Of a DNA stretch of 14,004 nucleotides, positions 1-6,203 are shown piece after piece. This stretch comes from JACKJA01 sp050297015 (GTDB taxonomy: Bacteria; Pseudomonadota; Alphaproteobacteria; Micavibrionales; Micavibrionaceae): the NCBI GenBank assembly GCA_050297015.1, contig JBNKRZ010000039.1:1-14004 (forward strand), written 5' to 3'. Position numbers and translations under genes: made by a program. Each line of letters starts with the position of its first letter. Within the stretch, counting starts at the first letter, position 1. The notes below the pieces were generated by a model. That model was not told the DNA's origin, made no database searches, and saw nothing but the letters and a program-made list of their open reading frames with translations.

Positions 1-30
1 CGAAGGGCGCGGCATCTTTTTGCGTCTGTT

Positions 31-81
31 CGCTCAAAATGCTTAACCGTAGCTATGGCTATGCTCTGCGCATTTTTCGCG
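31..81. repeat. Imperfect hairpin in the outer part of the left repeat
   Basis: Bases 31-42 pair with 70-81 at 10 of 12 positions (core AAAATGC at 36-42 with GCATTTT at 70-76). The loop has two alternative inner structures: the near-palindrome CCGTAGCTATGG at 47-58, or the small hairpin TAGC (50-53) with GCTA (58-61). It directly adjoins the conserved 61-base block, so it is probably the outer part of the same element. The matching part of the right-hand copy would lie beyond the window end, so this cannot be confirmed here. Confidence 0.5.
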
Positions 82-141
82 CACATTCATCAAAAACCTG
101 CTTGCGCAGAAATGTACATAACATGTGACTACAGTATCTAG
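81..141 (+). repeat. Long interspersed repeat, left copy
   Basis: These 61 bases recur as the reverse complement at 13944-14004 with a single difference (C129 here; the other copy reads T on the equivalent strand). The inner 22 bases (121-142) recur exactly, inverted, at 5659-5680. Short internal symmetries are CTGC/GCAG (98-101 and 106-109), the palindrome ATGTACAT (112-119) and the palindrome ACATGT (121-126). The block ends 51 bases before the rhodanese start codon. No transposase or target duplication is visible. It could be a MITE-like or REP-like intergenic element, or the end of a longer repeat extending left of the window. Confidence 0.85.
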
Positions 142-154
142 GATAAAAACAAAC

Positions 155-169
155 AGTTTTGTAAAAACT
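155..169 (+). promoter_or_regulatory. Small AT-rich inverted repeat in the rhodanese leader
   Basis: AGTTTT (155-160) and AAAACT (164-169) are perfect inverse complements around GTA. The pair lies just upstream of the ribosome-binding sequence AAAGGAG (176-182). A six-pair AT stem is weak, so this may be chance. Confidence 0.2.
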
Positions 170-192
170 TTTCCCAAAGGAGTACAGACATA

Positions 193-561
193 ATGAATAT
201 ATTTTCCCGTTTCTTTTCATCCCCCGCTTCAGAAGATGATTGCACCGTGAGAATCCTTACGCCGGAAGAAGCGCAAAGCTGGCTAAAAAGCGGAGACGCC
301 GTTCTCATTGACGTACGGGAAGATAACGAATTTCAGGCCGAACATATCCACGATGCGCTTTCCGCACCACTTTCCTCTTTCAATCCGACTGACGTTGTAA
401 AAAAAGCCGCCGGAAAAAAAATCATTCTTCAATGTCTTTCCGGTAAACGTTCTGCGGCAGCATGCCAACAATTCAAAGCCGTCACCGGGGAAAAACCATA
501 TCGAATGCAGGGCTGCCTGACAGGATGGAAACAAGCCGGGCTTCCGACAGAAAGTTCTTAA
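193..561 (+). CDS. Single-domain rhodanese-like sulfurtransferase
   Basis: This is a 122-residue protein made of one rhodanese domain. Such proteins carry sulfane sulfur on a cysteine persulfide and pass it to acceptors such as cyanide or thiols; the physiological partner cannot be told. IDVRE (39-43) is the usual first rhodanese motif. The active-site loop is CLSGKR (81-86), with C81 as the persulfide cysteine and R86 closing a six-residue loop, the size seen in true sulfurtransferases rather than Cdc25-like phosphatases. The closing motif GW..AGLP is at 111-118. Two further cysteines (C91, C108) lie after the loop. There is no signal peptide, so it is probably cytoplasmic. AAAGGAG at 176-182 supports the ATG at 193, with ten bases between. 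It is followed by a 105-base gap, so it may be its own transcript. The family call is firm; the role is unknown. Confidence 0.9.
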   Translation: MNIFSRFFSSPASEDDCTVRILTPEEAQSWLKSGDAVLIDVREDNEFQAEHIHDALSAPLSSFNPTDVVKKAAGKKIILQCLSGKRSAAACQQFKAVTGEKPYRMQGCLTGWKQAGLPTESS

Positions 562-604
562 CCAGCCCCCCAGCAATTCAAGTGGAAAACACACGCCCTT
601 GCCT

Positions 605-632
605 TTTGCAGGCAGAGAGGCAATGCTATGAT
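605..632 (+). promoter_or_regulatory. Candidate sigma-70-type promoter before mltB
   Basis: TTTGCA (605-610, four of six matches to TTGACA) is followed after 16 bases by TATGAT (627-632, five of six matches to TATAAT). It lies in the gap between the rhodanese gene and mltB and would start transcription about 30 bases before the TTG start codon. This is pattern matching by eye only. Confidence 0.35.
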
Positions 633-666
633 CCTCACGCGATAAAAGATTAACAGAGCCTACATT

Positions 667-1647
667 TTGCCAAAGAAAAACATTAAGAACACTGCCTTAC
701 TATTTGTTTTAATAGTATTTTTAACGACAGGCAAAAGCTACGCCTCCGAACCTTTCGGTGCTTGGCTAGCGGATCTGTATGAGGAAGCATCCAAAAACGG
801 CGTATCTCAAGAGACGCTTGACAGCGCTCTGGCCGACATCACGCCGATCCAGCGGGTTATAGAGCTTGACCGTAAACAACCCGAACATAAAATGACTTTC
901 GCAGAATACCGGGAGAAAATCGTCCATCCGCTGCGGATCAAAACAGGGCGTAAGATGATGCGTGAGAATCATGCGCTCCTCACCAAAATCAGTGAAGAAT
1001 ACGGTGTTGCTCCACAATACATCGTCGCGCTATGGGGGATTGAAACCAATTACGGGCAAAACACAGGCGGCTTTTCGATTATCCCGGCCCTTGCCACGCT
1101 GGCATGGGAGGGACGGCGGGAAGACTTTTTCCGCAAGGAGCTACTGACAGCCCTAAAAATCATTGACGCCGGACATATTAGCGCTGAGAAAATGAAGGGG
1201 TCATGGGCGGGCGCCATGGGACAAAACCAGTTTATGCCCTCCAGCTTCATGAATTTCGCCCTCGATGGAAACGGGGACGGCCGCAAAGATATATGGGACA
1301 CGCGCGCCGATGTTTTTGCCTCCACTGCCAATTACTTAACACGCAGCGGCTGGAAAAACGAACAACGATGGGGCAGGGAAGTAAAGCTTCCTGCGGACTT
1401 TCCCCGTCATTTCGAAGGATTGAAAGTCAAAAGAACGCTCTCGCAATGGAAAGCCTCCGGCGTGACACTCCCCAGCGGCAGAGCCATCCCGGTCGTTCAA
1501 GGCATGAAAGCCTCTATTGTAACGCCGGACGGGCTTAACGGACCGGCTTTTCTCGTCTATGATAATTACCGCACCATTATGAAATGGAACCATTCAACCT
1601 ATTTTGCCACCGCCGTAGGGTTAATTGCCGATGCGCTTTCTTATTAG
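667..1647 (+). CDS. mltB: MltB-type lytic murein transglycosylase (GH103 family)
   Basis: This 326-residue exported enzyme should cleave the MurNAc-GlcNAc bond of peptidoglycan and leave 1,6-anhydro ends. The N-terminus is a signal peptide (lysines at 3, 4 and 7, hydrophobic core about 9-20), with likely cleavage after SYA (24-26). There is no lipobox cysteine, so it looks soluble and periplasmic, unlike E. coli MltB. The catalytic glutamate is E126 in LWGIETNYG (122-130). GSWAGAMGQNQFMPSSF (178-194) and DGNGDGRKDIW (200-210) are typical of the family. No separate peptidoglycan-binding domain is visible. The start is TTG: an in-frame stop lies at 643-645, no ATG or GTG lies between, and the signal peptide requires a start here. 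The upstream ribosome-binding sequence is poor (CAGAG). Its end overlaps rlpA, another glycan-cleaving enzyme, so the two are probably cotranscribed. Confidence 0.92.
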   Translation: MPKKNIKNTALLFVLIVFLTTGKSYASEPFGAWLADLYEEASKNGVSQETLDSALADITPIQRVIELDRKQPEHKMTFAEYREKIVHPLRIKTGRKMMRENHALLTKISEEYGVAPQYIVALWGIETNYGQNTGGFSIIPALATLAWEGRREDFFRKELLTALKIIDAGHISAEKMKGSWAGAMGQNQFMPSSFMNFALDGNGDGRKDIWDTRADVFASTANYLTRSGWKNEQRWGREVKLPADFPRHFEGLKVKRTLSQWKASGVTLPSGRAIPVVQGMKASIVTPDGLNGPAFLVYDNYRTIMKWNHSTYFATAVGLIADALSY

Positions 1648-2623
1648 TCTTTTTTCTATCTTTTCTCTCTTTATCCTTCCCATCTTTCTTTCAGGATGTA
1701 CGGAGGTCACACTGGCCTCTCACGTGGCCAAAAAGCTCACCCCGCCGGCAAAAAGCCAGGGGACATTTAAGGTCGGATCCCCTTATAAAATCGCTGGCCG
1801 GACATACTACCCGAAAGAAAGTTACGACCTTGTGGAAACGGGAATTGCATCCTGGTACGGGCCACAATTCCACGGCAAGCGTACGGCGAACGGTGAAATT
1901 TTTGACATGAATGAACTAACGGCAGCACACCGCACTTTGCAAATGCCTGCGCTTGTACGTGTTACAAACCTTGAAAACGGGCGTTCACTCATTGTGCGTG
2001 TTAATGACCGCGGCCCTTATAAACGAGGGCGGATTATTGACCTATCCAAACGTGCCGCCGAGCTTCTCGGATACAAGGAAAAAGGTACAGCTAAAGTCCG
2101 CCTTCAGGTTATGCGTGAGCAAAGTATGAAAATTACGCAAGCCGCCAAAAACGGCATGGATACCAGCGGCATGGAAGTTGCCGCCAACCGCGGTCAAATG
2201 ATTACGCTGGAACCGCCACAAAGGATTGCGGCGGCTGCCAGCCGCCCCGTTCCGCCCCCCGATGTTCCGCCACCGGGCGTTGCCGGAAGTCCGCAACCTG
2301 TCACACAGGCGCCTCTCAAAAGCGTTTTACCGGGCCATACGCGCGACGGACAGTTCTACCCCGATCCGATTATCACCGAAACGCCCGTCACGCCTAGCGC
2401 GATTTACGTGCAAGCCGGCGCCTTCACCGTCTATGACAACGCCGTGCAACTTCGTGCAAAACTGGAGAGCGTTGGGCGCGCCGGCATTTACCCCGTCGAG
2501 GTCAATGGCAAGCATTTCTATCGCGTCCGGCTTGGTCCTGTAGAGACAGTGGAGCAAGCCGATGAAGTGCTGGAACGTCTAATCGCTTCCGGTAACGAGG
2601 CCGCTATGATAGTGGTTGAATAA
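1631..2623 (+). CDS. rlpA: RlpA: septal-ring lytic transglycosylase lipoprotein with SPOR domain
   Basis: This 330-residue lipoprotein acts on peptidoglycan strands lacking stem peptides at the division septum. A hydrophobic leader ends in the lipobox LSGC, with C23 as the lipidated residue. The double-psi beta-barrel domain covers about 70-160: SWYG (74-77), FHGKRTANGE (80-89), TAAH (97-100) and VNDRGPY (124-130) contain the conserved His and Asp of the family. A linker (about 161-255) includes a Pro-rich stretch near 206-215. A SPOR domain (256-330, beginning AIYVQAGAF) should bind denuded glycan at the septum. The ATG at 1631 lies inside the 3' end of mltB (17-base overlap). A TTG two codons earlier (1625) sits four bases after AGGG (1617-1620), so the exact start is uncertain by two residues. 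The domain layout is complete. Confidence 0.95.
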   Translation: MRFLISLFSIFSLFILPIFLSGCTEVTLASHVAKKLTPPAKSQGTFKVGSPYKIAGRTYYPKESYDLVETGIASWYGPQFHGKRTANGEIFDMNELTAAHRTLQMPALVRVTNLENGRSLIVRVNDRGPYKRGRIIDLSKRAAELLGYKEKGTAKVRLQVMREQSMKITQAAKNGMDTSGMEVAANRGQMITLEPPQRIAAAASRPVPPPDVPPPGVAGSPQPVTQAPLKSVLPGHTRDGQFYPDPIITETPVTPSAIYVQAGAFTVYDNAVQLRAKLESVGRAGIYPVEVNGKHFYRVRLGPVETVEQADEVLERLIASGNEAAMIVVE

Positions 2624-2662
2624 GATATCAAAATCTTTATTCTGGCTCGAATAGACAAAAAA

Positions 2663-2672
2663 CGAAATTTCG
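2663..2672. promoter_or_regulatory. Ten-base palindrome before the carboxypeptidase gene
   Basis: CGAAATTTCG is a perfect palindrome in the 69-base gap between rlpA and dacC. It could be an operator half-site pair or chance. No clear promoter is visible around it. Confidence 0.2.
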
Positions 2673-2692
2673 AAAACAGGCAAAAATATTTC

Positions 2693-3841
2693 ATGCGCAC
2701 CGCTTTATTTTTACAAACATTCTTTTCTTTGACGCTATTGACATGCACGCCGCTTTGGGCTGCAGGCAACATGAGCACCATTGCCAAACAAGCGATCCTG
2801 CTTGATTACGATACCGGCGCGGTGCTATTCGAAGAAAATGCTGATGAACAAATGCCTACCTCTTCAATGAGCAAGGTTATGAGCATGTATCAAATATTTG
2901 AGGCTCTGGATGATTCGCGTCTGACCCTCGACGGCACTCTGCGCGTTAGTGAAAAAGCATGGCGTAAGGGCGGCTCCAAGATGTTTGTTGAGGTCGGCAA
3001 ACAAGTGAAAGTGGAAGATCTCATTCGCGGCGTTCTTATCCAGTCGGGCAACGATGCCACTATCGTTCTGGCCGAAGGACTAGCAGGGGATGAGGATACC
3101 TTTGCCGAGATGATTACAGCCAAAGCCAAAGCGTTAGGGATGAATAACTCCCACTTTGCCAATGCCAGTGGCTGGCCCGATCCGGATCATTACTCCACAG
3201 CCCGCGACCTTTCAACACTCTCACGGGCCATCATTCATGATTTTCCAGACTACTACCACTATTTCGGCGAGAAAGAATTCACCTATAACAACATCAAACA
3301 GCGCAACCGGAATCCGCTGCTCTACCGCGATATCGGTGCGGACGGCATTAAAACCGGACACACGGAGGTCGGTGGTTATGGGTTGATGGGATCTGGCACG
3401 CGTGACGGGCGGCGTGTTATTGTCGTCGTCAACGGCCTACCCGACGAGAAAGCACGGGCGCAAGAAGGGGCACGCCTTCTGGAATGGGGTCTAAAGGGCT
3501 TTGAGAATGTCAGCCTGTTCAAAGCCGGGGAAACGGTCGAAAACATTCCCGTCATCATGGGGAAGGCCGATAGCGTCCCCCTCACCATTGCCGATGATTT
3601 AACCGTCACCCTGCCGCTGAGCGTGAAAAACGACCTGAAAGTGGATATCGTTTATACCGGACCGCTGGAAGCCCCCATCACCAAGGGAGACACAGTGGCG
3701 CACCTGCATGTTGATGTTCCTCGGCTCGCCGCTATCGACATCCCGCTGCAAGCCGCGCAAGACATTCCGCGTCTAGGCATGTTTGCCGGAACACTCGCCA
3801 AGATCAAACTGTTTTTGAGCGGCGAAAAAGGCGGTGAGTAA
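2693..3841 (+). CDS. dacC: D-alanyl-D-alanine carboxypeptidase (PBP5/DacC type, peptidase S11)
   Basis: This 382-residue penicillin-binding protein removes the terminal D-Ala from peptidoglycan pentapeptides in the periplasm. A signal peptide (about 1-23, cleavage near LWA/AGN) is followed by the catalytic domain with all three active-site motifs: SMSK (58-61, nucleophile S58 and K61), SGN (118-120) and KTG (220-222). The C-terminal beta-rich domain of the PBP5 family covers about 275-360. The last ~20 residues (MFAGTLAKIKLFLSG region) could form the amphipathic helix that anchors such proteins to the inner membrane. Length is normal for the family. The letter C is a naming convention; dacA or dacF would be equally possible. 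The ATG at 2693 has only a weak AGG upstream. Its stop codon overlaps the tmk start (TAATG). Confidence 0.93.
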   Translation: MRTALFLQTFFSLTLLTCTPLWAAGNMSTIAKQAILLDYDTGAVLFEENADEQMPTSSMSKVMSMYQIFEALDDSRLTLDGTLRVSEKAWRKGGSKMFVEVGKQVKVEDLIRGVLIQSGNDATIVLAEGLAGDEDTFAEMITAKAKALGMNNSHFANASGWPDPDHYSTARDLSTLSRAIIHDFPDYYHYFGEKEFTYNNIKQRNRNPLLYRDIGADGIKTGHTEVGGYGLMGSGTRDGRRVIVVVNGLPDEKARAQEGARLLEWGLKGFENVSLFKAGETVENIPVIMGKADSVPLTIADDLTVTLPLSVKNDLKVDIVYTGPLEAPITKGDTVAHLHVDVPRLAAIDIPLQAAQDIPRLGMFAGTLAKIKLFLSGEKGGE

Positions 3842-4491
3842 TGCCTCATCAGGGCCTGTTCATCACCCTTGAAGGGGGAGAGGGAAGCGGTAAAAGCACC
3901 CAGATCAAACGTTTGAAAGAACGGCTGGAAGCGCGCGGGCTTGATGTTATCACAACGCGAGAGCCGGGCGGCACGCCAGAGGCCGAAAAAATCCGGGAGC
4001 TTATCGTGCGCAACGACGGCGGGCGCTGGACGCCGATGGCCGAAGTGCTGTTGTTTTTTACGGCGCGCACCATGCATCTCGAAAATCTTATCAAACCGGC
4101 ATTGGCTGCGGGTAAAATTGTTATTTCCGACCGCTTCACCGATTCAACCCGCGCCTATCAAAGCGCTGGGCACGGGCTGCCGCCGGAAAAAATTGAGGCC
4201 ATCAACAGCATTGCGATAGACGGCTTTACCCCGGACCTGACTTTTATCCTCGACATTGAACCGGAGGAGGGGATTAAGCGCTCCCTGAAACAAAATGAAA
4301 GCGCGGGCACGCTAACCGAGGACCGCTTTGAGGCGCTGGACCTTTCATTCCATAAAAAACTGCGCGCGGAGTATCTGGCGATTGCAAAGCGGGAGCCGGA
4401 GCGCTGCTGCGTAATTGACGCCATGAAAGATATAGACACGATAACCGATGCGCTGGAAAGCGCGATAAGGGATAGTCTCAATGCTGTTTGA
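3841..4491 (+). CDS. tmk: Thymidylate kinase
   Basis: This 216-residue cytoplasmic enzyme phosphorylates dTMP to dTDP using ATP, an essential step of dTTP synthesis. The P-loop GGEGSGKST is at 12-20. REPGG (40-44) is the dTMP-binding motif, followed by DRF (97-99) and RAYQ (104-107). The LID region is about 150-164, ending TEDRFE. The P-loop has no arginine while the LID carries one (R162), the arrangement of E. coli-type enzymes. The ATG shares its first base with the last base of the dacC stop (TAATG), and the end overlaps holB by 11 bases, so all three are probably translationally coupled. The pairing with holB couples nucleotide supply and replication and is common in bacteria. Confidence 0.97.
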   Translation: MPHQGLFITLEGGEGSGKSTQIKRLKERLEARGLDVITTREPGGTPEAEKIRELIVRNDGGRWTPMAEVLLFFTARTMHLENLIKPALAAGKIVISDRFTDSTRAYQSAGHGLPPEKIEAINSIAIDGFTPDLTFILDIEPEEGIKRSLKQNESAGTLTEDRFEALDLSFHKKLRAEYLAIAKREPERCCVIDAMKDIDTITDALESAIRDSLNAV

Positions 4492-5626
4492 CGAGATAGA
4501 TGATGACATAGACAGCGATGGGGAAGCCGCCGCTCTAGCGGATGCGGAGGCCGGAGGCGGACTCCTCCCGCCCAGAGAAATGACCACCTGCACCGGGCAA
4601 AGCGCACTTGAACAAGCATTACTGACTATGGCGCAAGGGGAACGTATGCCTCACGCTCTAATCTTTGCTGGACCGGAAGGGGTCGGCAAGGCCACTATGG
4701 CCTTTCGCCTTGCGCGCTATTTGTTCAAACACGGCCATACAGATAAAAACGCCGGGGGCGGACTCTTCGGTGAAGCGCTGCCGGAAGAAAAACCGACAAG
4801 CCTTTCCATCCCTGCCGATGACACTGTTTTCCGCCAGGTTGCCGCCGGAGGACATCCTGACTTGATGACTATCGAGCGGGCACGTGATGAGAAAACGGGA
4901 AAAATAAAAAGCGGTGTAGCCGTCGATTCCGTCCGTAAAGTCGCCCCCTTTATGCGCATGACAGCCTCCCAAGGCGGCTGGCGCATAGCCATCATTGACG
5001 ATGCCGACACGATGAACCGTAACGCGCAGAACGCGCTACTCAAAATTCTGGAAGAGCCACCTAAAAACGCGCTTCTTATCCTTGTTACGCACCGGATCGG
5101 CGCTCTAATCCCCACCATTCGCTCACGCTGTCATGTCGTTCACATCCCGCCGCTAAGCAGGGAAGATTTCGCCATGCTGATCCGCGCCGAACACCCGGCA
5201 ACGAATGCCGCCGATATTGATACGCTTTACGCCATTACGGCGGGTAGCGCGGGGCAGGGGCTAAAAATCGCGGAAGAGGGCGGACTGGAAGCTCTGGATC
5301 AAGTTGTACATATGCTGGAAAGCGCCGCACCGGACTGGCCCGCCATCCATAAGCTGGCAGACAAACTGGCCCGCGCCGGAGCGGAGAACGCTTATCGCGC
5401 TTTTTGTGACGTGCTGCTCTGGAGTAATGAAAGCCTGCTACGTGCCAAAGCTTGTGAAACGCCGCCACCAGAGGCTTTGATGCCGCTAACGCCTATGCTG
5501 GCCCGCTATTCTCTTGAAGAGTGGATTAAAATATGCGAAACCCTCAGGGATCATTTTGAAACATTCAATCGCGCCAACCTTGATAAACGGCAAGCTGTTC
5601 TGGGCGCATTTGGCGTTTTTTATTGA
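4481..5626 (+). CDS. holB: DNA polymerase III delta-prime subunit
   Basis: This 381-residue clamp-loader subunit is part of the complex that places the beta clamp on primed DNA. It begins with an acidic extension (about 1-35, rich in D, E and A) of unknown role. The AAA+ part has an intact P-loop, GPEGVGKAT (64-72), a Walker B-like IAIIDDAD (169-176), the family motif LLKILEEPP (186-194), sensor-1 region LVTH (201-204) and TIRSRC (212-217). E. coli delta-prime has a degenerate P-loop and a four-cysteine zinc module. Here the P-loop looks intact and no cysteine cluster is seen between the P-loop and Walker B. The C-terminal part (about 230-381) fits the helical collar region. AAGGGA (4467-4472) eight bases before the ATG at 4481 supports the start. 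It overlaps tmk by 11 bases. Confidence 0.93.
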   Translation: MLFDEIDDDIDSDGEAAALADAEAGGGLLPPREMTTCTGQSALEQALLTMAQGERMPHALIFAGPEGVGKATMAFRLARYLFKHGHTDKNAGGGLFGEALPEEKPTSLSIPADDTVFRQVAAGGHPDLMTIERARDEKTGKIKSGVAVDSVRKVAPFMRMTASQGGWRIAIIDDADTMNRNAQNALLKILEEPPKNALLILVTHRIGALIPTIRSRCHVVHIPPLSREDFAMLIRAEHPATNAADIDTLYAITAGSAGQGLKIAEEGGLEALDQVVHMLESAAPDWPAIHKLADKLARAGAENAYRAFCDVLLWSNESLLRAKACETPPPEALMPLTPMLARYSLEEWIKICETLRDHFETFNRANLDKRQAVLGAFGVFY

Positions 5627-5658
5627 CATGCTACAGCATATTTTCCTAAGGTCCGCCC

Positions 5659-5680
5659 CCTAGATACTGTAGTCACATGT
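5659..5680 (-). repeat. Short copy of the interspersed repeat
   Basis: These 22 bases are the exact reverse complement of 121-142, the inner end of the left repeat. They match the right copy (13944-13964) over 21 bases with one difference. Similarity stops sharply at 5681, so the outer 40 bases of the long copies are missing. It lies 33 bases after the holB stop and 42 bases before the next gene, and points away from that gene, unlike the two long copies, which point toward theirs. Confidence 0.8.
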
Positions 5681-5685
5681 ATCTA
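5661..5685. repeat. Seven-base inverted repeat at the short repeat copy
   Basis: TAGATAC (5661-5667) and GTATCTA (5679-5685) are perfect inverse complements around an 11-base centre. The right arm runs five bases past the shared repeat, so the long copies do not have this symmetry. It could be an operator-like site, a scar of the element, or chance. Confidence 0.4.
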
Positions 5686-5702
5686 ATGAATAACAATATA
5701 AA
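5672..5702 (+). promoter_or_regulatory. Possible promoter for the 134-residue gene, using repeat sequence
   Basis: TATAAA (5697-5702) is a plausible -10 box. The best -35 candidate is GTCACA (5672-5677, four of six matches), but the 19-base spacer is long. It would start transcription only about 12 bases before the ATG at 5722. The -35 candidate lies inside the repeat copy. Weak. Confidence 0.22.
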
Positions 5703-5721
5703 AAACGATAACGGGTGATTT

Positions 5722-6126
5722 ATGGGTGTCAGTCAAAATAATTTTCCGGAGCGATTGGTCGCTGAATTGGCCAATACATTTAATCGTCGAGTTGAGTACG
5801 ATCCTCGTAAAATTCTGGATATTGCCGTATTTCCCAATACTGGCGATATCGGCTTAAAAAACAGCGCTTCCGGCAAATTAATTTTTACCGCAGGAAACAC
5901 ACAACACGATGATATACAGGGCGTATACTACGAGCGTATCGATACCGAAGGCGATGTCACTTATGGCGTGCTTGAAACTCCATTAACGGAAGACACGTTA
6001 AACACTCTTATCGAAGGACTGTTTCAAGGCGTTAGCGCGGTAGAACGGGGGTTGGATACAGCCGATCCACATAACGTACCGCCTCGCCCCGGCCGTCGAA
6101 TGTATGCACCGCTTGAAGTCTGCTAA
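5722..6126 (+). CDS. Unrecognised 134-residue protein between holB and metG
   Basis: I do not recognise the family. The protein is soluble-looking, with no signal peptide or membrane segment. It has a predicted helix at about 8-25 (FPERLVAELANTFNRRVEY), then strand-rich segments with alternating hydrophobic and polar residues (about 32-85, including DIAVFPNTGDIGL and LIFTAG), a second helix (about 88-111) and a Pro/Arg-rich tail (PPRPGRR, 121-127). The only cysteine is the last residue. The start has a modest ACGGGTG about six bases upstream. No in-frame stops break it, and its codon use looks like its neighbours, which supports a real gene. It sits between genes usually found adjacent (holB and metG) and next to a repeat copy, so it may be a lineage-specific insertion. 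Function unknown. Confidence 0.75.
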   Translation: MGVSQNNFPERLVAELANTFNRRVEYDPRKILDIAVFPNTGDIGLKNSASGKLIFTAGNTQHDDIQGVYYERIDTEGDVTYGVLETPLTEDTLNTLIEGLFQGVSAVERGLDTADPHNVPPRPGRRMYAPLEVC

Positions 6127-6164
6127 TTCCACCTTTCCTTTCGCGCCTCGCTTATGCTAGTCTG

Positions 6165-6183
6165 CCGGGGCTGTAACTCCCGG
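6165..6183 (+). promoter_or_regulatory. Small GC hairpin in the metG leader
   Basis: CCGGG (6165-6169) pairs with CCCGG (6179-6183) around a nine-base loop. The 3' arm directly precedes AAGGA (6184-6188) in the metG leader. It is not followed by a U-run, so it is not a terminator. It could affect metG translation, but a five-pair stem may be chance. Confidence 0.25.
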
Positions 6184-6203
6184 AAGGAATGGAATAGATC
6201 AAC

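Larger units (their letters stand above)
1..141 (+). other. Open frame through the left repeat; possibly the 3' end of a repeated short gene
   Basis: Frame 1 is open from the first base to a TAG at 139-141, giving 46 codons with no stop and no visible start of its own apart from an internal ATG at 55. The predicted C-terminus is MYITCDYSI. The same C-terminus is encoded by the right-hand repeat copy, and its last six residues (TCDYSI) by the short copy at 5659-5680. The only mismatch between the two long copies (base 129, GAC versus GAT) is silent in this frame. Against coding, other frames of this segment are also fairly open, the protein is unfamiliar, and the short copy has no ATG upstream. 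I think a non-coding repeat that happens to be open is more likely than a gene. Confidence 0.15.

Noticed and set aside
462..653. 63-residue plus-strand frame across the rhodanese end and following gap
   Set aside because: Most of it overlaps the rhodanese domain in another frame, its composition is unlike a protein, and the remainder is short.
4158..4619. 153-residue minus-strand open frame across tmk and holB
   Set aside because: It is antisense to two well-supported genes, Ser/Arg-rich, without a recognisable domain: a shadow frame.
5623..5651. TTGACA at 5623-5628 as a perfect -35 box
   Set aside because: It spans the holB stop, and no acceptable -10 box lies 15-19 bases downstream.
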